Part shown: in pieces, positions 1-7,079 of the stretch
Layout of the letters: the number at the start of each line of letters is the position of its first letter
Numbering within the stretch: the stretch's first letter is position 1
NCBI RefSeq assembly: GCF_003315415.1
Contig: NZ_QNSB01000014.1
Span: 36,087 to 100,086, forward strand
Direction: 5' to 3'
Origin: Brevibacterium sanguinis
GTDB lineage: Bacteria; Actinomycetota; Actinomycetes; Actinomycetales; Brevibacteriaceae
Length of the DNA stretch: 64,000 nt
The notes under the pieces: generated by a model
Databases searched by the model: none
Told to the model about the DNA's origin: nothing
Seen by the model: the letters and a program-made list of their open reading frames with translations, nothing else
Program-made: the position numbers and the translations under genes

Positions 1-2706
1 CTCGGCCTGGTCGATCTGCTCCTGGCGCATCTCGGCGGGGTCGGGAGCCGGTCCGGGATCGCGGACCTCGCGCAGCGCCTCCCGTGCGTCCTCGAGCTGC
101 TCGGCCGCGGAGTCACGGGCCTCGCGAGCCGAGCGCAGCTGCTCGGCCGCGTCGTCCTCGGCCTTGCGCTTCGCCTCCTCGGTACGGGCCTCCGTCCTCT
201 CCTCGACTCGGTCGGTGGCCTCCTCCTGCGCCTGCCTGGTCTGCGCCTCGGTGACGGGCAGCTCGAGGGACCGGATCTCGTCCGGGGTCGCATCGGGGTG
301 GGTCGGGGCGATCATGATGTCGCGCTCCTGCCCCTCGAGAGTCACCGTCCCCGCGGGCGCGCCGTGGAGCGCGGCGGAGATCGCCTGACCGACCTCGGCC
401 TGGCTGTACCCCTCGTCGGCGGCCTTCTCCCGGTCGACGTCGACCTTGATGATCGGCTGATCGGCGGCGAGGTCGTTGCGCGCGTTCGTCACGCCCGGAG
501 CCTCGGCCATCCGCGCGGTCACGGCGTCGGCTGCCTCCGAGAGCGCGGCGAGATCGGTGCCGGTCAGCTTCACCTCGACGTCCTCGCTGAGCCCGCCGCC
601 GGCGTCCATGACGTTGACATCGCCGACCTCGTCGCCGAGGTCCTCGATCTGTTCGCGGATCCGCGCCGAGGCGGCCGCGGTGTCGGAGCCGTCGCGCAGG
701 GTGATGTTGAAGGAGTTCTCCGCACCGGATTCGGGTCCGTTGACGGTCGTCGAGAAGGTCTCGACGTCGGGATCGTCGGCAAGCACTCCCTCGACCTTCT
801 TCGCCGCCTCGTCGCTGGTCGTCAGCGAGGCACCCGCGGGCATCGTCTGCGCGGCGTAGAGCGAGTTCTGGCTCTGCCCGCCGAGGAGGTCGGTCCGCAG
901 GAACGAGGTGAGCATCATCGTGACGAGCAGGACGACCACGGACAGCGCGACCGTGCGCCAGGGGTGTCGCAGCGCGGTGAGGATGGCCGGCATGCTCCGC
1001 TGCTGCAGCCGGTCGATCCTGCCTGCGGCCTCACCGTCGCGGGCCGGGGTGATCGGGGAGTCGACGATGGCGGCCGGCAGCGGGGACTTCCCCTTGGCCT
1101 CGCGCTTCGCGTTCCTCTTCTCGATCTTCGACTGCCGCCGGTCGGCCCGCCGGATCGCGCGGGCGCGCTGCCGGGCGATCCACCTGTCGTAGCTCGCGTC
1201 GGTGGCCGCCTGCCGCTTGGGCGAGAGCGGTTTCGGGGAGTTCCGGAGGAACCAGTAGCTGAAGACGGGAACGATCGTCAGGGCGACGAGAAGCGAGGCG
1301 AGCAGCGCCAGCGTCACGGTCACGGAGAACGGGCGGAAGAGCTGGCCGGCGATCCCGTCGACGAAGGCGATCGGCAGGAACACCGCGACCGTCGTCAGGG
1401 TCGAGGCGGTGATCGCGCCGGCGACCTGGCGGACGGAGGCGACGATGTCGGAGATCGTGAGCTCGGCGGTGCCCTGCCTGCGCCGGATGTTCTCGATGAC
1501 GACGATCGAGTCGTCGACGACGCGGCCGACGGCGATCGTCAGGGCGCCGAGGGTGAGGATGTTGAGCGTGTACTCCCCGACCCACAGCCCGATCATGGCG
1601 ATGAGCAGCGACATCGGGATCGAGATCGCCGCGACGACGGTCGAGCGGAACGAGCCGAGGAACGCGAGGATGACGAGGACGGCGAAGAACAGTCCGAGCC
1701 CGCCTTCGACGGACAGGTCGTGGATCGACTGCTCGATCTCGGGCGCCTGGTCGAAGATCGTCGAGAACGCGATGTCGTCACCGAGCTCCTCACCCTTCGT
1801 CTCGAGCACCTCGGCGACGCCGTGGGAGACCTCGACGACGTTGTCGTCCTGGCCCTTGGTCACCGAGATCGTCACCGAGTCCCGGCCGTCGGCACGCGAC
1901 AGGGTCGTCTGCCGGACGGTCTCGAGCTCGACGTCGGCGACCTCGTCGAGCCGGACCGTGCCGTCGGTCGTCCGCAGCGGGGTCGCGGCGATGAGGTCGA
2001 TCGCGTCCACCTCGGTGCCGACCTCGACCGCCAGGGACCTGTCCCCCGACGCGCTCTGGCCGGCGGGGGTGACGGTGCCGGCGGCCTCGAGCTCTTCGGG
2101 CACGGAGGCGGCGACGACGTTCTTCTCCTCCATGTCGTCCGGGCGCAGGGAGATGCTCACCTGCTGCTCCCGTTGGCCCGCGAGCTCGACCTCGGCCACC
2201 CCGTCGACGGCCTGGAGCTCGGGGACGAGGCTCTTCTCGAGCAGGTCGCTCAGCTGCTGACCGTCCCCGCCGCCGGAGACGGCGAACATGACCACGGGGA
2301 CGTCGTCGAGCTGCTGGGAGAGGACCTCCACCTCGGCACCCTCGGGGAGGTTCGCCTTCGCGGCATCGACGGCGGAGCGGACCGTGTCGGTCATCTTCTC
2401 CGCGTCCTCACCGAACGGCCAGGTCACCGAGGCGGTCATCATCCCCGCCGAGGTGGTGGTCGTCACGGTCTCGAGATCGGCGACGCCGTCGAGCGCGGTC
2501 TCGAGCGGAGTGGTCACGGTCTCCTCGACCACCTCGGGGGAGGCTCCGGGCACGGTCGCCTGGACCATCGTGCCGGGGTTCTCGACCGACGGGATCGTCT
2601 CCTGGTTGAGGGAGGTGGTCGCGACGACGCCGAAGACGGCGATCACGAGCGTGAGCAGGCCGACGATCAGTCGGTTCTTCAGGCTCATCCGGGTGATGAG
2701 GGACAA
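1..2706 (-). CDS. RND-family efflux pump permease (HAE1/AcrB-like), 3' end missing
   Basis: This is a proton-driven multidrug or lipid-type exporter in the cytoplasmic membrane, of the resistance-nodulation-division family. The 902 visible codons show a first membrane helix at about residues 8-30, a porter region, a second block of helices near residues 330-500 containing the family motif around GALTIAVGRVVDDSIVVIENI (here shortened), a basic cytoplasmic loop, helix 7 near residue 578 and the start of the second porter region. I chose the TTG at 2706 because GAAGGAAG lies 4 nt upstream; an in-frame ATG at 2688 is the alternative. The reading frame is open to base 1, so the gene continues outside the window. 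From about residue 815 a long charged helical stretch interrupts the second porter region. No membrane-fusion partner is visible. The substrate is unknown. Confidence 0.9.
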   Translation of the reverse strand, partial: MSLITRMSLKNRLIVGLLTLVIAVFGVVATTSLNQETIPSVENPGTMVQATVPGASPEVVEETVTTPLETALDGVADLETVTTTTSAGMMTASVTWPFGEDAEKMTDTVRSAVDAAKANLPEGAEVEVLSQQLDDVPVVMFAVSGGGDGQQLSDLLEKSLVPELQAVDGVAEVELAGQREQQVSISLRPDDMEEKNVVAASVPEELEAAGTVTPAGQSASGDRSLAVEVGTEVDAIDLIAATPLRTTDGTVRLDEVADVELETVRQTTLSRADGRDSVTISVTKGQDDNVVEVSHGVAEVLETKGEELGDDIAFSTIFDQAPEIEQSIHDLSVEGGLGLFFAVLVILAFLGSFRSTVVAAISIPMSLLIAMIGLWVGEYTLNILTLGALTIAVGRVVDDSIVVIENIRRRQGTAELTISDIVASVRQVAGAITASTLTTVAVFLPIAFVDGIAGQLFRPFSVTVTLALLASLLVALTIVPVFSYWFLRNSPKPLSPKRQAATDASYDRWIARQRARAIRRADRRQSKIEKRNAKREAKGKSPLPAAIVDSPITPARDGEAAGRIDRLQQRSMPAILTALRHPWRTVALSVVVLLVTMMLTSFLRTDLLGGQSQNSLYAAQTMPAGASLTTSDEAAKKVEGVLADDPDVETFSTTVNGPESGAENSFNITLRDGSDTAAASARIREQIEDLGDEVGDVNVMDAGGGLSEDVEVKLTGTDLAALSEAADAVTARMAEAPGVTNARNDLAADQPIIKVDVDREKAADEGYSQAEVGQAISAALHGAPAGTVTLEGQERDIMIAPTHPDATPDEIRSLELPVTEAQTRQAQEEATDRVEERTEARTEEAKRKAEDDAAEQLRSAREARDSAAEQLEDAREALREVRDPGPAPDPAEMRQEQIDQAE

Positions 2707-3058
2707 GGCGCTTCCTTCGGGTTCAGGGGTGGACGGGGCTCGAGAGGGCATGACGGAGGTCGCTGGGGCCGGTTGCGGCCCGTCTCAGTCTTCCAGCTGA
2801 GGCGATCCCGGACGTCCCCCCTCAGGTGTCATTCCGCCTCCCCCGGAAGGGGGATATCGGGCTGCCGCAACCGGGCGGTAGGGCTGCCGTGTCCGGGCTT
2901 CGGCTGCATGGGGGCTGAAAGAACCCTGTGCGGACGACCTCGCCTCGATCCTAGGGTTCGCGGGTAGGCGCTCGCACGGGTGTTTTCCCCCGCATCCGAC
3001 CGGGGGTTCGGCTTCCCGTAGCCGACCACGAGCAGCCTCGCTCGCCTACACTGCGGTC
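2707..3058. other. Intergenic region between divergent genes
   Basis: This 352-nt gap separates the minus-strand RND pump from a plus-strand leaderless gene. I see a short strong hairpin at 2839-2854 (TCCCCC stem, GGAA loop, GGGGGA) that could be a leader structure of the pump transcript, and the leaderless promoter hexamer at 3047-3052. I see no convincing coding region. Confidence 0.5.
3047..3052 (+). promoter_or_regulatory. -10 hexamer of a leaderless promoter (TACACT)
   Basis: TACACT is followed by exactly 6 nt and then the ATG at 3059, and no Shine-Dalgarno is present, so the transcript probably begins at the A of the start codon. Confidence 0.6.
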
Positions 3059-3448
3059 ATGGCCCATGAGCGCATGTTCGACCCCGACGACCCGCTGCTC
3101 CATTGGTTCCGATCCCTGGCGCTGGCGCTGCCGGGCGCCCAGGAGAAGATCTCCCACGGGCGCCCGGCCTTCTACACCGTGAAGATCTTCGCGGTCTTCG
3201 GCGCGGCGGAGAAGCTCCGACCTGCGGGGATGGAGCAGCACCCCCATGCCATGATCATCAAACCGGACCCGATCGACGTCGATGTCCTCCTCGAGCGCGA
3301 GGAGGCCTTCCGTCCCGCCTATTTCGGCCCGTCCGGCTGGGTCGGGCTCGAACTCGAGGCCCTCACCGAGGCGGAGGTGCGCGAACTCCTCGTCGACTCG
3401 CATCGCCAGACCGCTCCGACCCGCCTGCGCCGGCTGCTCGACGACTGA
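3059..3448 (+). CDS. MmcQ/YjbR family DNA-binding-like protein (DUF419)
   Basis: A 129-residue protein with the small alpha/beta fold of the MmcQ/YjbR family: an N-terminal segment with SHGRPAFYTVKIFAVF, a central strand, then the closing FGPSGWVGLEL and a helical tail ending in LRRLLDD. The biochemical role of this family is not established; members resemble double-wing DNA-binding proteins. The start is set by the leaderless promoter immediately upstream. A second member of the same family lies at 55140-55538. The gene is 83 nt upstream of the amidase on the same strand, but the amidase has its own ribosome binding site and may be separately transcribed. Confidence 0.8.
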   Translation: MAHERMFDPDDPLLHWFRSLALALPGAQEKISHGRPAFYTVKIFAVFGAAEKLRPAGMEQHPHAMIIKPDPIDVDVLLEREEAFRPAYFGPSGWVGLELEALTEAEVRELLVDSHRQTAPTRLRRLLDD

Positions 3449-3531
3449 GCCGCTCGACTGCGGATTCCGTCGTGCCTCACGACCGTGCGTGGGCCATACT
3501 GTTAGCCAGAACCTGCACGGAGGGAACGAGG

Positions 3532-5256
3532 ATGACGAAGTTCGATGTTGTCGAGGCATCAATCGCGACGCTGCGCCAGGCGCTCGAGGACGGCACCACC
3601 ACCTCGGTGGAGCTGGTCAGGGCCTACCAGGAGAGGATCGAGGCCTACGACAGGCCCGGCACCGAGACCGCACTCAACTCGGTGATCGTCGACAACCCGG
3701 ACGCCCTCGCCGAGGCGGCCGCCTCCGATGAGCGACGCGCCCGCGGGGAGACCCTCGGCCCCCTCGACGGGATCCCCTACACCGCGAAGGACAGCTACAT
3801 GGTCGCCGGGCTGACCGTGGCCTCCGGTTCGCCGGCGTTCGCCGACCTCGTCGCGCAGAAGGACGCCTTCACGATCGAACGACTCCGGGCCGCGGGCGCC
3901 GTGTGCCTCGGCCTGACCAACATGCCGCCGATGGCCAACGGCGGCATGCAGCGCGGGCTCTACGGCCGTGCCGAGAGCCCCTACAACGCCGACTGGCTGA
4001 CCAGCGCCTTCGCCTCGGGCTCCTCGAACGGTTCGGGAACGGCGACGACGGCGAGCTTCGCGGCCTTCGGCCTCGGCGAGGAGACCTGGTCGTCGGGACG
4101 GGCGCCGGCCTCCCACAATGCGCTCATCGCCTACACCCCGTCCCGTGGCGTCATCTCGGTCCGCGGCAACTGGCCCCTCGTGCCGACGATGGACGTCGTC
4201 GTCCCCCACACCCGGACGATGGCCGACCTCTGCGAAGTCCTCGACGTCATCGTCGCCGACGATGCGCAGACCCGCGGCGACTTCTGGCGCGTCCAGCCCT
4301 GGGTCGAGATCCCGCGGGCCTCCGACGTGCGCCCGTCGAGCTACCTCGACCTTCTGCCCGGCAGCCGGGAGGAGGCGACCGCCACGCTCAAGGGCAAGCG
4401 CCTCGGCGTTCCGAGGATGTACATCAACGCCGACGACGAGGCGGGAACGAACCCCGCCGGCGGAATCGGCGGGCCCACCGGGCAGCAGGTCGAGACGCGC
4501 GCCTCGGTGATCGCGGCCTGGGAGGCCGCCCGCCGCGACCTCGAGGCCGCCGGCGCCGAGGTCGTCGAGACCGACTTCCCGGTCGTGAGCAACTACGAGG
4601 GCGACCGCCCGGGAGCGCCGACGATCAGGACCCGCGGGCTCGTCACCTCGGAGTACCTCGACCGCGAGATCAACGACCTCTCCGCCTGGGCCTGGGACGA
4701 CTTCCTCCGGGCCAACGGCGATCCGAACCTCAGCACCCTCGCCGAGGTGGACGGCTCCCTGATCTTCCCCCACCCCGAGGGGGCGCTGCCCGACCGCTAC
4801 ACGGGCTTCGACGACGACATCGCGACCTATCCGCAGCTGGTCAGGGACCACCCCTACGAGTCGATGACCGACATCCCCCTCCTCGAATCCGGGGTCAGGG
4901 GGCTCGAGGAGACGCGGCGGATCGACCTCGAGGAGTGGATGGACGAGCTCGGCCTCGACGCCGTGGTCTTCCCGGCGATGGCCGACGTCGGACCGGCCGA
5001 CATGGACGTCAACGAGGCCTCGGCCGATCTCGGCTGGAGGAACGGGACGTGGGTGGCCAACGGCAATCTGGTGCCGCGTCATCTGGGCATCCCCTCGGTG
5101 ACGGTCCCGATGGAGACGATGGCCGACACCGGCATCCCCGTCGGCCTGACGATCGCGGGACGCGCGTGGGACGACACTGCGCTCATCGAGCTCGCCGCGG
5201 CCTTCGAGGCCACCGGTGATCGCCGCGAGGTGCCGCCGCGCACTCCGCGCCTCTGA
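3532..5256 (+). CDS. Amidase (amidase-signature family)
   Basis: This 574-residue enzyme should hydrolyse a carboxamide with a Ser-cisSer-Lys triad. The lysine is Lys86 in TAKDSYMV, the cis-serine lies in SGSSNGSG (about 164-168), and the nucleophile is most likely Ser188 in EETWSSGRAPAS. In most family members the last block reads GTDTGGSIR, so the two glycines before the nucleophile are replaced here by Trp and Ser; I believe this is a recognised sub-branch, but the substrate cannot be named. The ATG at 3532 is preceded by GGAGGGAACGAGG. A frame that is open further upstream overlaps the previous gene and has no start signal. A hairpin made of two palindromes follows the stop. Confidence 0.85.
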   Translation: MTKFDVVEASIATLRQALEDGTTTSVELVRAYQERIEAYDRPGTETALNSVIVDNPDALAEAAASDERRARGETLGPLDGIPYTAKDSYMVAGLTVASGSPAFADLVAQKDAFTIERLRAAGAVCLGLTNMPPMANGGMQRGLYGRAESPYNADWLTSAFASGSSNGSGTATTASFAAFGLGEETWSSGRAPASHNALIAYTPSRGVISVRGNWPLVPTMDVVVPHTRTMADLCEVLDVIVADDAQTRGDFWRVQPWVEIPRASDVRPSSYLDLLPGSREEATATLKGKRLGVPRMYINADDEAGTNPAGGIGGPTGQQVETRASVIAAWEAARRDLEAAGAEVVETDFPVVSNYEGDRPGAPTIRTRGLVTSEYLDREINDLSAWAWDDFLRANGDPNLSTLAEVDGSLIFPHPEGALPDRYTGFDDDIATYPQLVRDHPYESMTDIPLLESGVRGLEETRRIDLEEWMDELGLDAVVFPAMADVGPADMDVNEASADLGWRNGTWVANGNLVPRHLGIPSVTVPMETMADTGIPVGLTIAGRAWDDTALIELAAAFEATGDRREVPPRTPRL

Positions 5257-5260
5257 CCCT

Positions 5261-5324
5261 CCCGGATCGTCAGACGATCCCGGCGACGGCGTCGTCCGGC
5301 GTCGCCATCGTCTGACGATCCGGG
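5261..5324. promoter_or_regulatory. Twin palindromes forming a long inverted repeat; candidate operator pair
   Basis: Bases 5261-5278 and 5307-5324 are perfect reverse complements (18 bp). Each arm is itself a palindrome: 5264-5280 is built as GGATCGTC-A-GACGATCC and 5307-5319 as ATCGTC-T-GACGAT. An inner 7-bp stem (5282-5288 with 5300-5306) also closes. The second palindrome covers a possible -35 (CTGACG, 5312-5317) for the -10 TAACAT at 5336-5341. This suits a dimeric repressor with two sites ahead of the 5400 gene, although it could also serve as the amidase terminator. Confidence 0.5.
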
Positions 5325-5335
5325 CGGATTCTCTG

Positions 5336-5341
5336 TAACAT
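5336..5341 (+). promoter_or_regulatory. Putative -10 (TAACAT) upstream of the PEP mutase family gene
   Basis: TAACAT lies 18 nt downstream of CTGACG, which sits inside the second palindrome. A second, weaker hexamer CACAGT (5388-5393) stands 6 nt before the ATG and could give a leaderless message. Confidence 0.35.
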
Positions 5342-5399
5342 TCGGGTGAACTGCGGGCGTTCGCGTGCATCGGACGGCGATCGGTGCCACAGTGAGGGA

Positions 5400-6185
5400 A
5401 TGACTGATTTCCCGCTGCTCGCCGAACGTGCCGCCGCTCTGCTCGAAGCCCATCACGCGGGTCATCCTCTTGTTCTGCCGACCGTGTGGGATGCATGGTC
5501 GGCGCGCGCCGTCGTGTCGGCGGGGTTCACCGCCATCAGCGTCGGCTCCCATCCGCTCGCCAACTCCCTCGGCGCCGAGGACGGCGAGTCGATGAGCCTC
5601 GAGCAGGCTCTCGAGGGCATCTCCCGCATCACCGCCTCGGTGGACGTGCCGGTCACCGCGGACCTCGAGTCCGGCTACGACACTCCCGCCCCTGATCTCA
5701 TCGCCGGTCTCCTGACCGCCGGCGCCGTCGGCGTCAACATCGAGGACACGGTCCACAGCGAGCAGAGGCTGCGCACGGCCGAGGAGCACGCCCAGTACAT
5801 CTCGGACCTGCGCCGCGCCGCCGAGGCGCAGCGCGTGCACGTCGTCATCAACGCCCGCACCGATGTGTTCAAGCATGCCCGCGACTTCTCCGATCCCACC
5901 GCCGAGGTGGTGCGGAGGCTGAATCTGTGCGCCGAGGCCGGTGCCGACTGCGTCTACCCCGTGGCGATGCCGAGCAGGGATGAGCTGCGATCCGTGCTCG
6001 CTCAGGTGACGCTTCCCCTCAATGTCACCGCCCACCCCCTGGCCGGGGCGATCCCCGACGGGCTCGACCTCGCCGCACTCGCGGAGCTCGGGGTCGGCCG
6101 CGTGACCTTCGGGCCCCTCCTCCAGGCCGCGATGCAGCAGGACTTCGCGGAGTTCACGACGAACTGGCACCCCGCCACGAACTGA
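5400..6185 (+). CDS. Isocitrate lyase/PEP mutase superfamily enzyme
   Basis: A 261-residue TIM-barrel protein. The superfamily cleaves or forms C-C or P-C bonds of 2-oxo acid-related substrates with Mg2+. Visible family landmarks are PTVWDAWSARAV near the start, SVGSHPLANSLG, the Asp in VTADLESGYD, the NIEDT metal-binding strand and INARTDVF. It lacks the Cys-containing KKCGHL-type signature of true isocitrate lyases, so it is closer to the PEP mutase/oxaloacetate hydrolase-like group often annotated as phosphonomutase. The exact substrate is unknown. The start ATG at 5400 overlaps a weak GAGGGA directly before it. It precedes the VOC gene by 66 nt on the same strand. Confidence 0.8.
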   Translation: MTDFPLLAERAAALLEAHHAGHPLVLPTVWDAWSARAVVSAGFTAISVGSHPLANSLGAEDGESMSLEQALEGISRITASVDVPVTADLESGYDTPAPDLIAGLLTAGAVGVNIEDTVHSEQRLRTAEEHAQYISDLRRAAEAQRVHVVINARTDVFKHARDFSDPTAEVVRRLNLCAEAGADCVYPVAMPSRDELRSVLAQVTLPLNVTAHPLAGAIPDGLDLAALAELGVGRVTFGPLLQAAMQQDFAEFTTNWHPATN

Positions 6186-6209
6186 CAGCCACCGGCTCCA
6201 CCCGGGACG

Positions 6210-6227
6210 GGCCGCGACGACGCGGCC
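6210..6227. terminator. Hairpin between PEP mutase-like and VOC genes
   Basis: A 7-bp perfect stem GGCCGCG/CGCGGCC with an ACGA loop. No T-run follows, so it may be an attenuator or an RNA-stability element rather than a full terminator. Confidence 0.35.
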
Positions 6228-6251
6228 GATCACAGAGGAAGAGGAAGCACG

Positions 6252-7016
6252 ATGCCCGAGAACGCACGCCAGGGACAGCCGGTCTGGATCGACTATGTGT
6301 GCCAGGACCTCGACACGGCGAAGGGATTCTATTCGACGGTGTTCGGCTGGGACATCATCGACCAGGGCCCCGAGTTCGGCCACTACCACCAGATCCTCAA
6401 GGGAGAGACGCCCGTCGGCGGCTTCATGCGGGCGATGACCATGGACGGCTCCCCCAACCCCTCGATCCCGACGAGCTGGACGACCTACCTCCACGCCGAC
6501 GACATCGAGGTCACCTACACGGCAGCGGTGGGCGCCGGTGCGGCAGCCGTCACTCCTCCCATGGCTGTGGGCCCGCTCGGGCAGATGGCGGTCGTCACCG
6601 ACCCCACCGGAGCAGGTGTGGGACTGTGGCAGCCGAGGGAGTTCTCCGGCTTCGAGACTCCGCTGACCCCGGGCACCCCGGTCTGGTTCGAGCTCATGAC
6701 CGTCGACTACCAGCGCGCCACCGAGTTCTACCGCGACGTGTTCGCGTGGGACCTGGCTCCCATGCCAGGTGACTTCTCGTACGCCACCCACGGGTCGGGA
6801 GTGAGCGCCGTGGCGGGAATCTGCGATGCCCGCCGGTGGACCACGAGCTCCTACTGGCGGGTCTACGTCAACGTCGAATCCGCCGACGACGCGGCGAGGA
6901 CGATCGTCGACCTCGGCGGACAGCTGCTCGACGGTCCGGAGGACACGCCGTTCGGCCGCATCGCCACGGTCGCCGATCCGGAGGGCGCGCGGTTCCAGCT
7001 CCACCAGAACCTGTGA
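6252..7016 (+). CDS. Two-domain VOC (glyoxalase/bleomycin resistance fold) protein
   Basis: This 254-residue protein contains two tandem vicinal-oxygen-chelate modules. The first spans roughly residues 10-122 (VWIDYVCQDLDTAKGFYSTV to the GVGLWQPREF strand) and the second roughly 133-252 (PVWFELMTVDYQRATEFYRD to RFQLHQN). The arrangement matches actinobacterial hydroxylase-like or antibiotic-binding VOC proteins; a specific substrate cannot be assigned. A strong GAGGAAG precedes the ATG. It converges with the RecQ-type helicase gene, with a hairpin between the two. Confidence 0.85.
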   Translation: MPENARQGQPVWIDYVCQDLDTAKGFYSTVFGWDIIDQGPEFGHYHQILKGETPVGGFMRAMTMDGSPNPSIPTSWTTYLHADDIEVTYTAAVGAGAAAVTPPMAVGPLGQMAVVTDPTGAGVGLWQPREFSGFETPLTPGTPVWFELMTVDYQRATEFYRDVFAWDLAPMPGDFSYATHGSGVSAVAGICDARRWTTSSYWRVYVNVESADDAARTIVDLGGQLLDGPEDTPFGRIATVADPEGARFQLHQNL

Positions 7017-7035
7017 ATCGCTGAGCCGGACGCTC

Positions 7036-7061
7036 CCGGGCGCGCCAGGCGGTCCGCCCGG
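7036..7061. terminator. Hairpin between convergent VOC and recQ-like genes
   Basis: CCGGGCG (7036-7042) pairs with CGCCCGG (7055-7061) across a 12-nt loop. It lies in the 63-nt gap between two convergent stops. No T-run is present on either strand. Confidence 0.35.
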
Positions 7062-7079
7062 ACTCCCCGATGTCCGATC

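Noticed and set aside
298..2967. An open frame of 889 codons on the plus strand
   Set aside because: It is antisense to the RND pump gene, has an Arg/Gly/Asp-rich composition typical of a GC-rich shadow frame, and shows no domain.
3103..3531. N-terminal extension of the amidase
   Set aside because: It overlaps the MmcQ/YjbR gene and lacks a ribosome binding site, whereas ATG 3532 has a strong one and matches family length.
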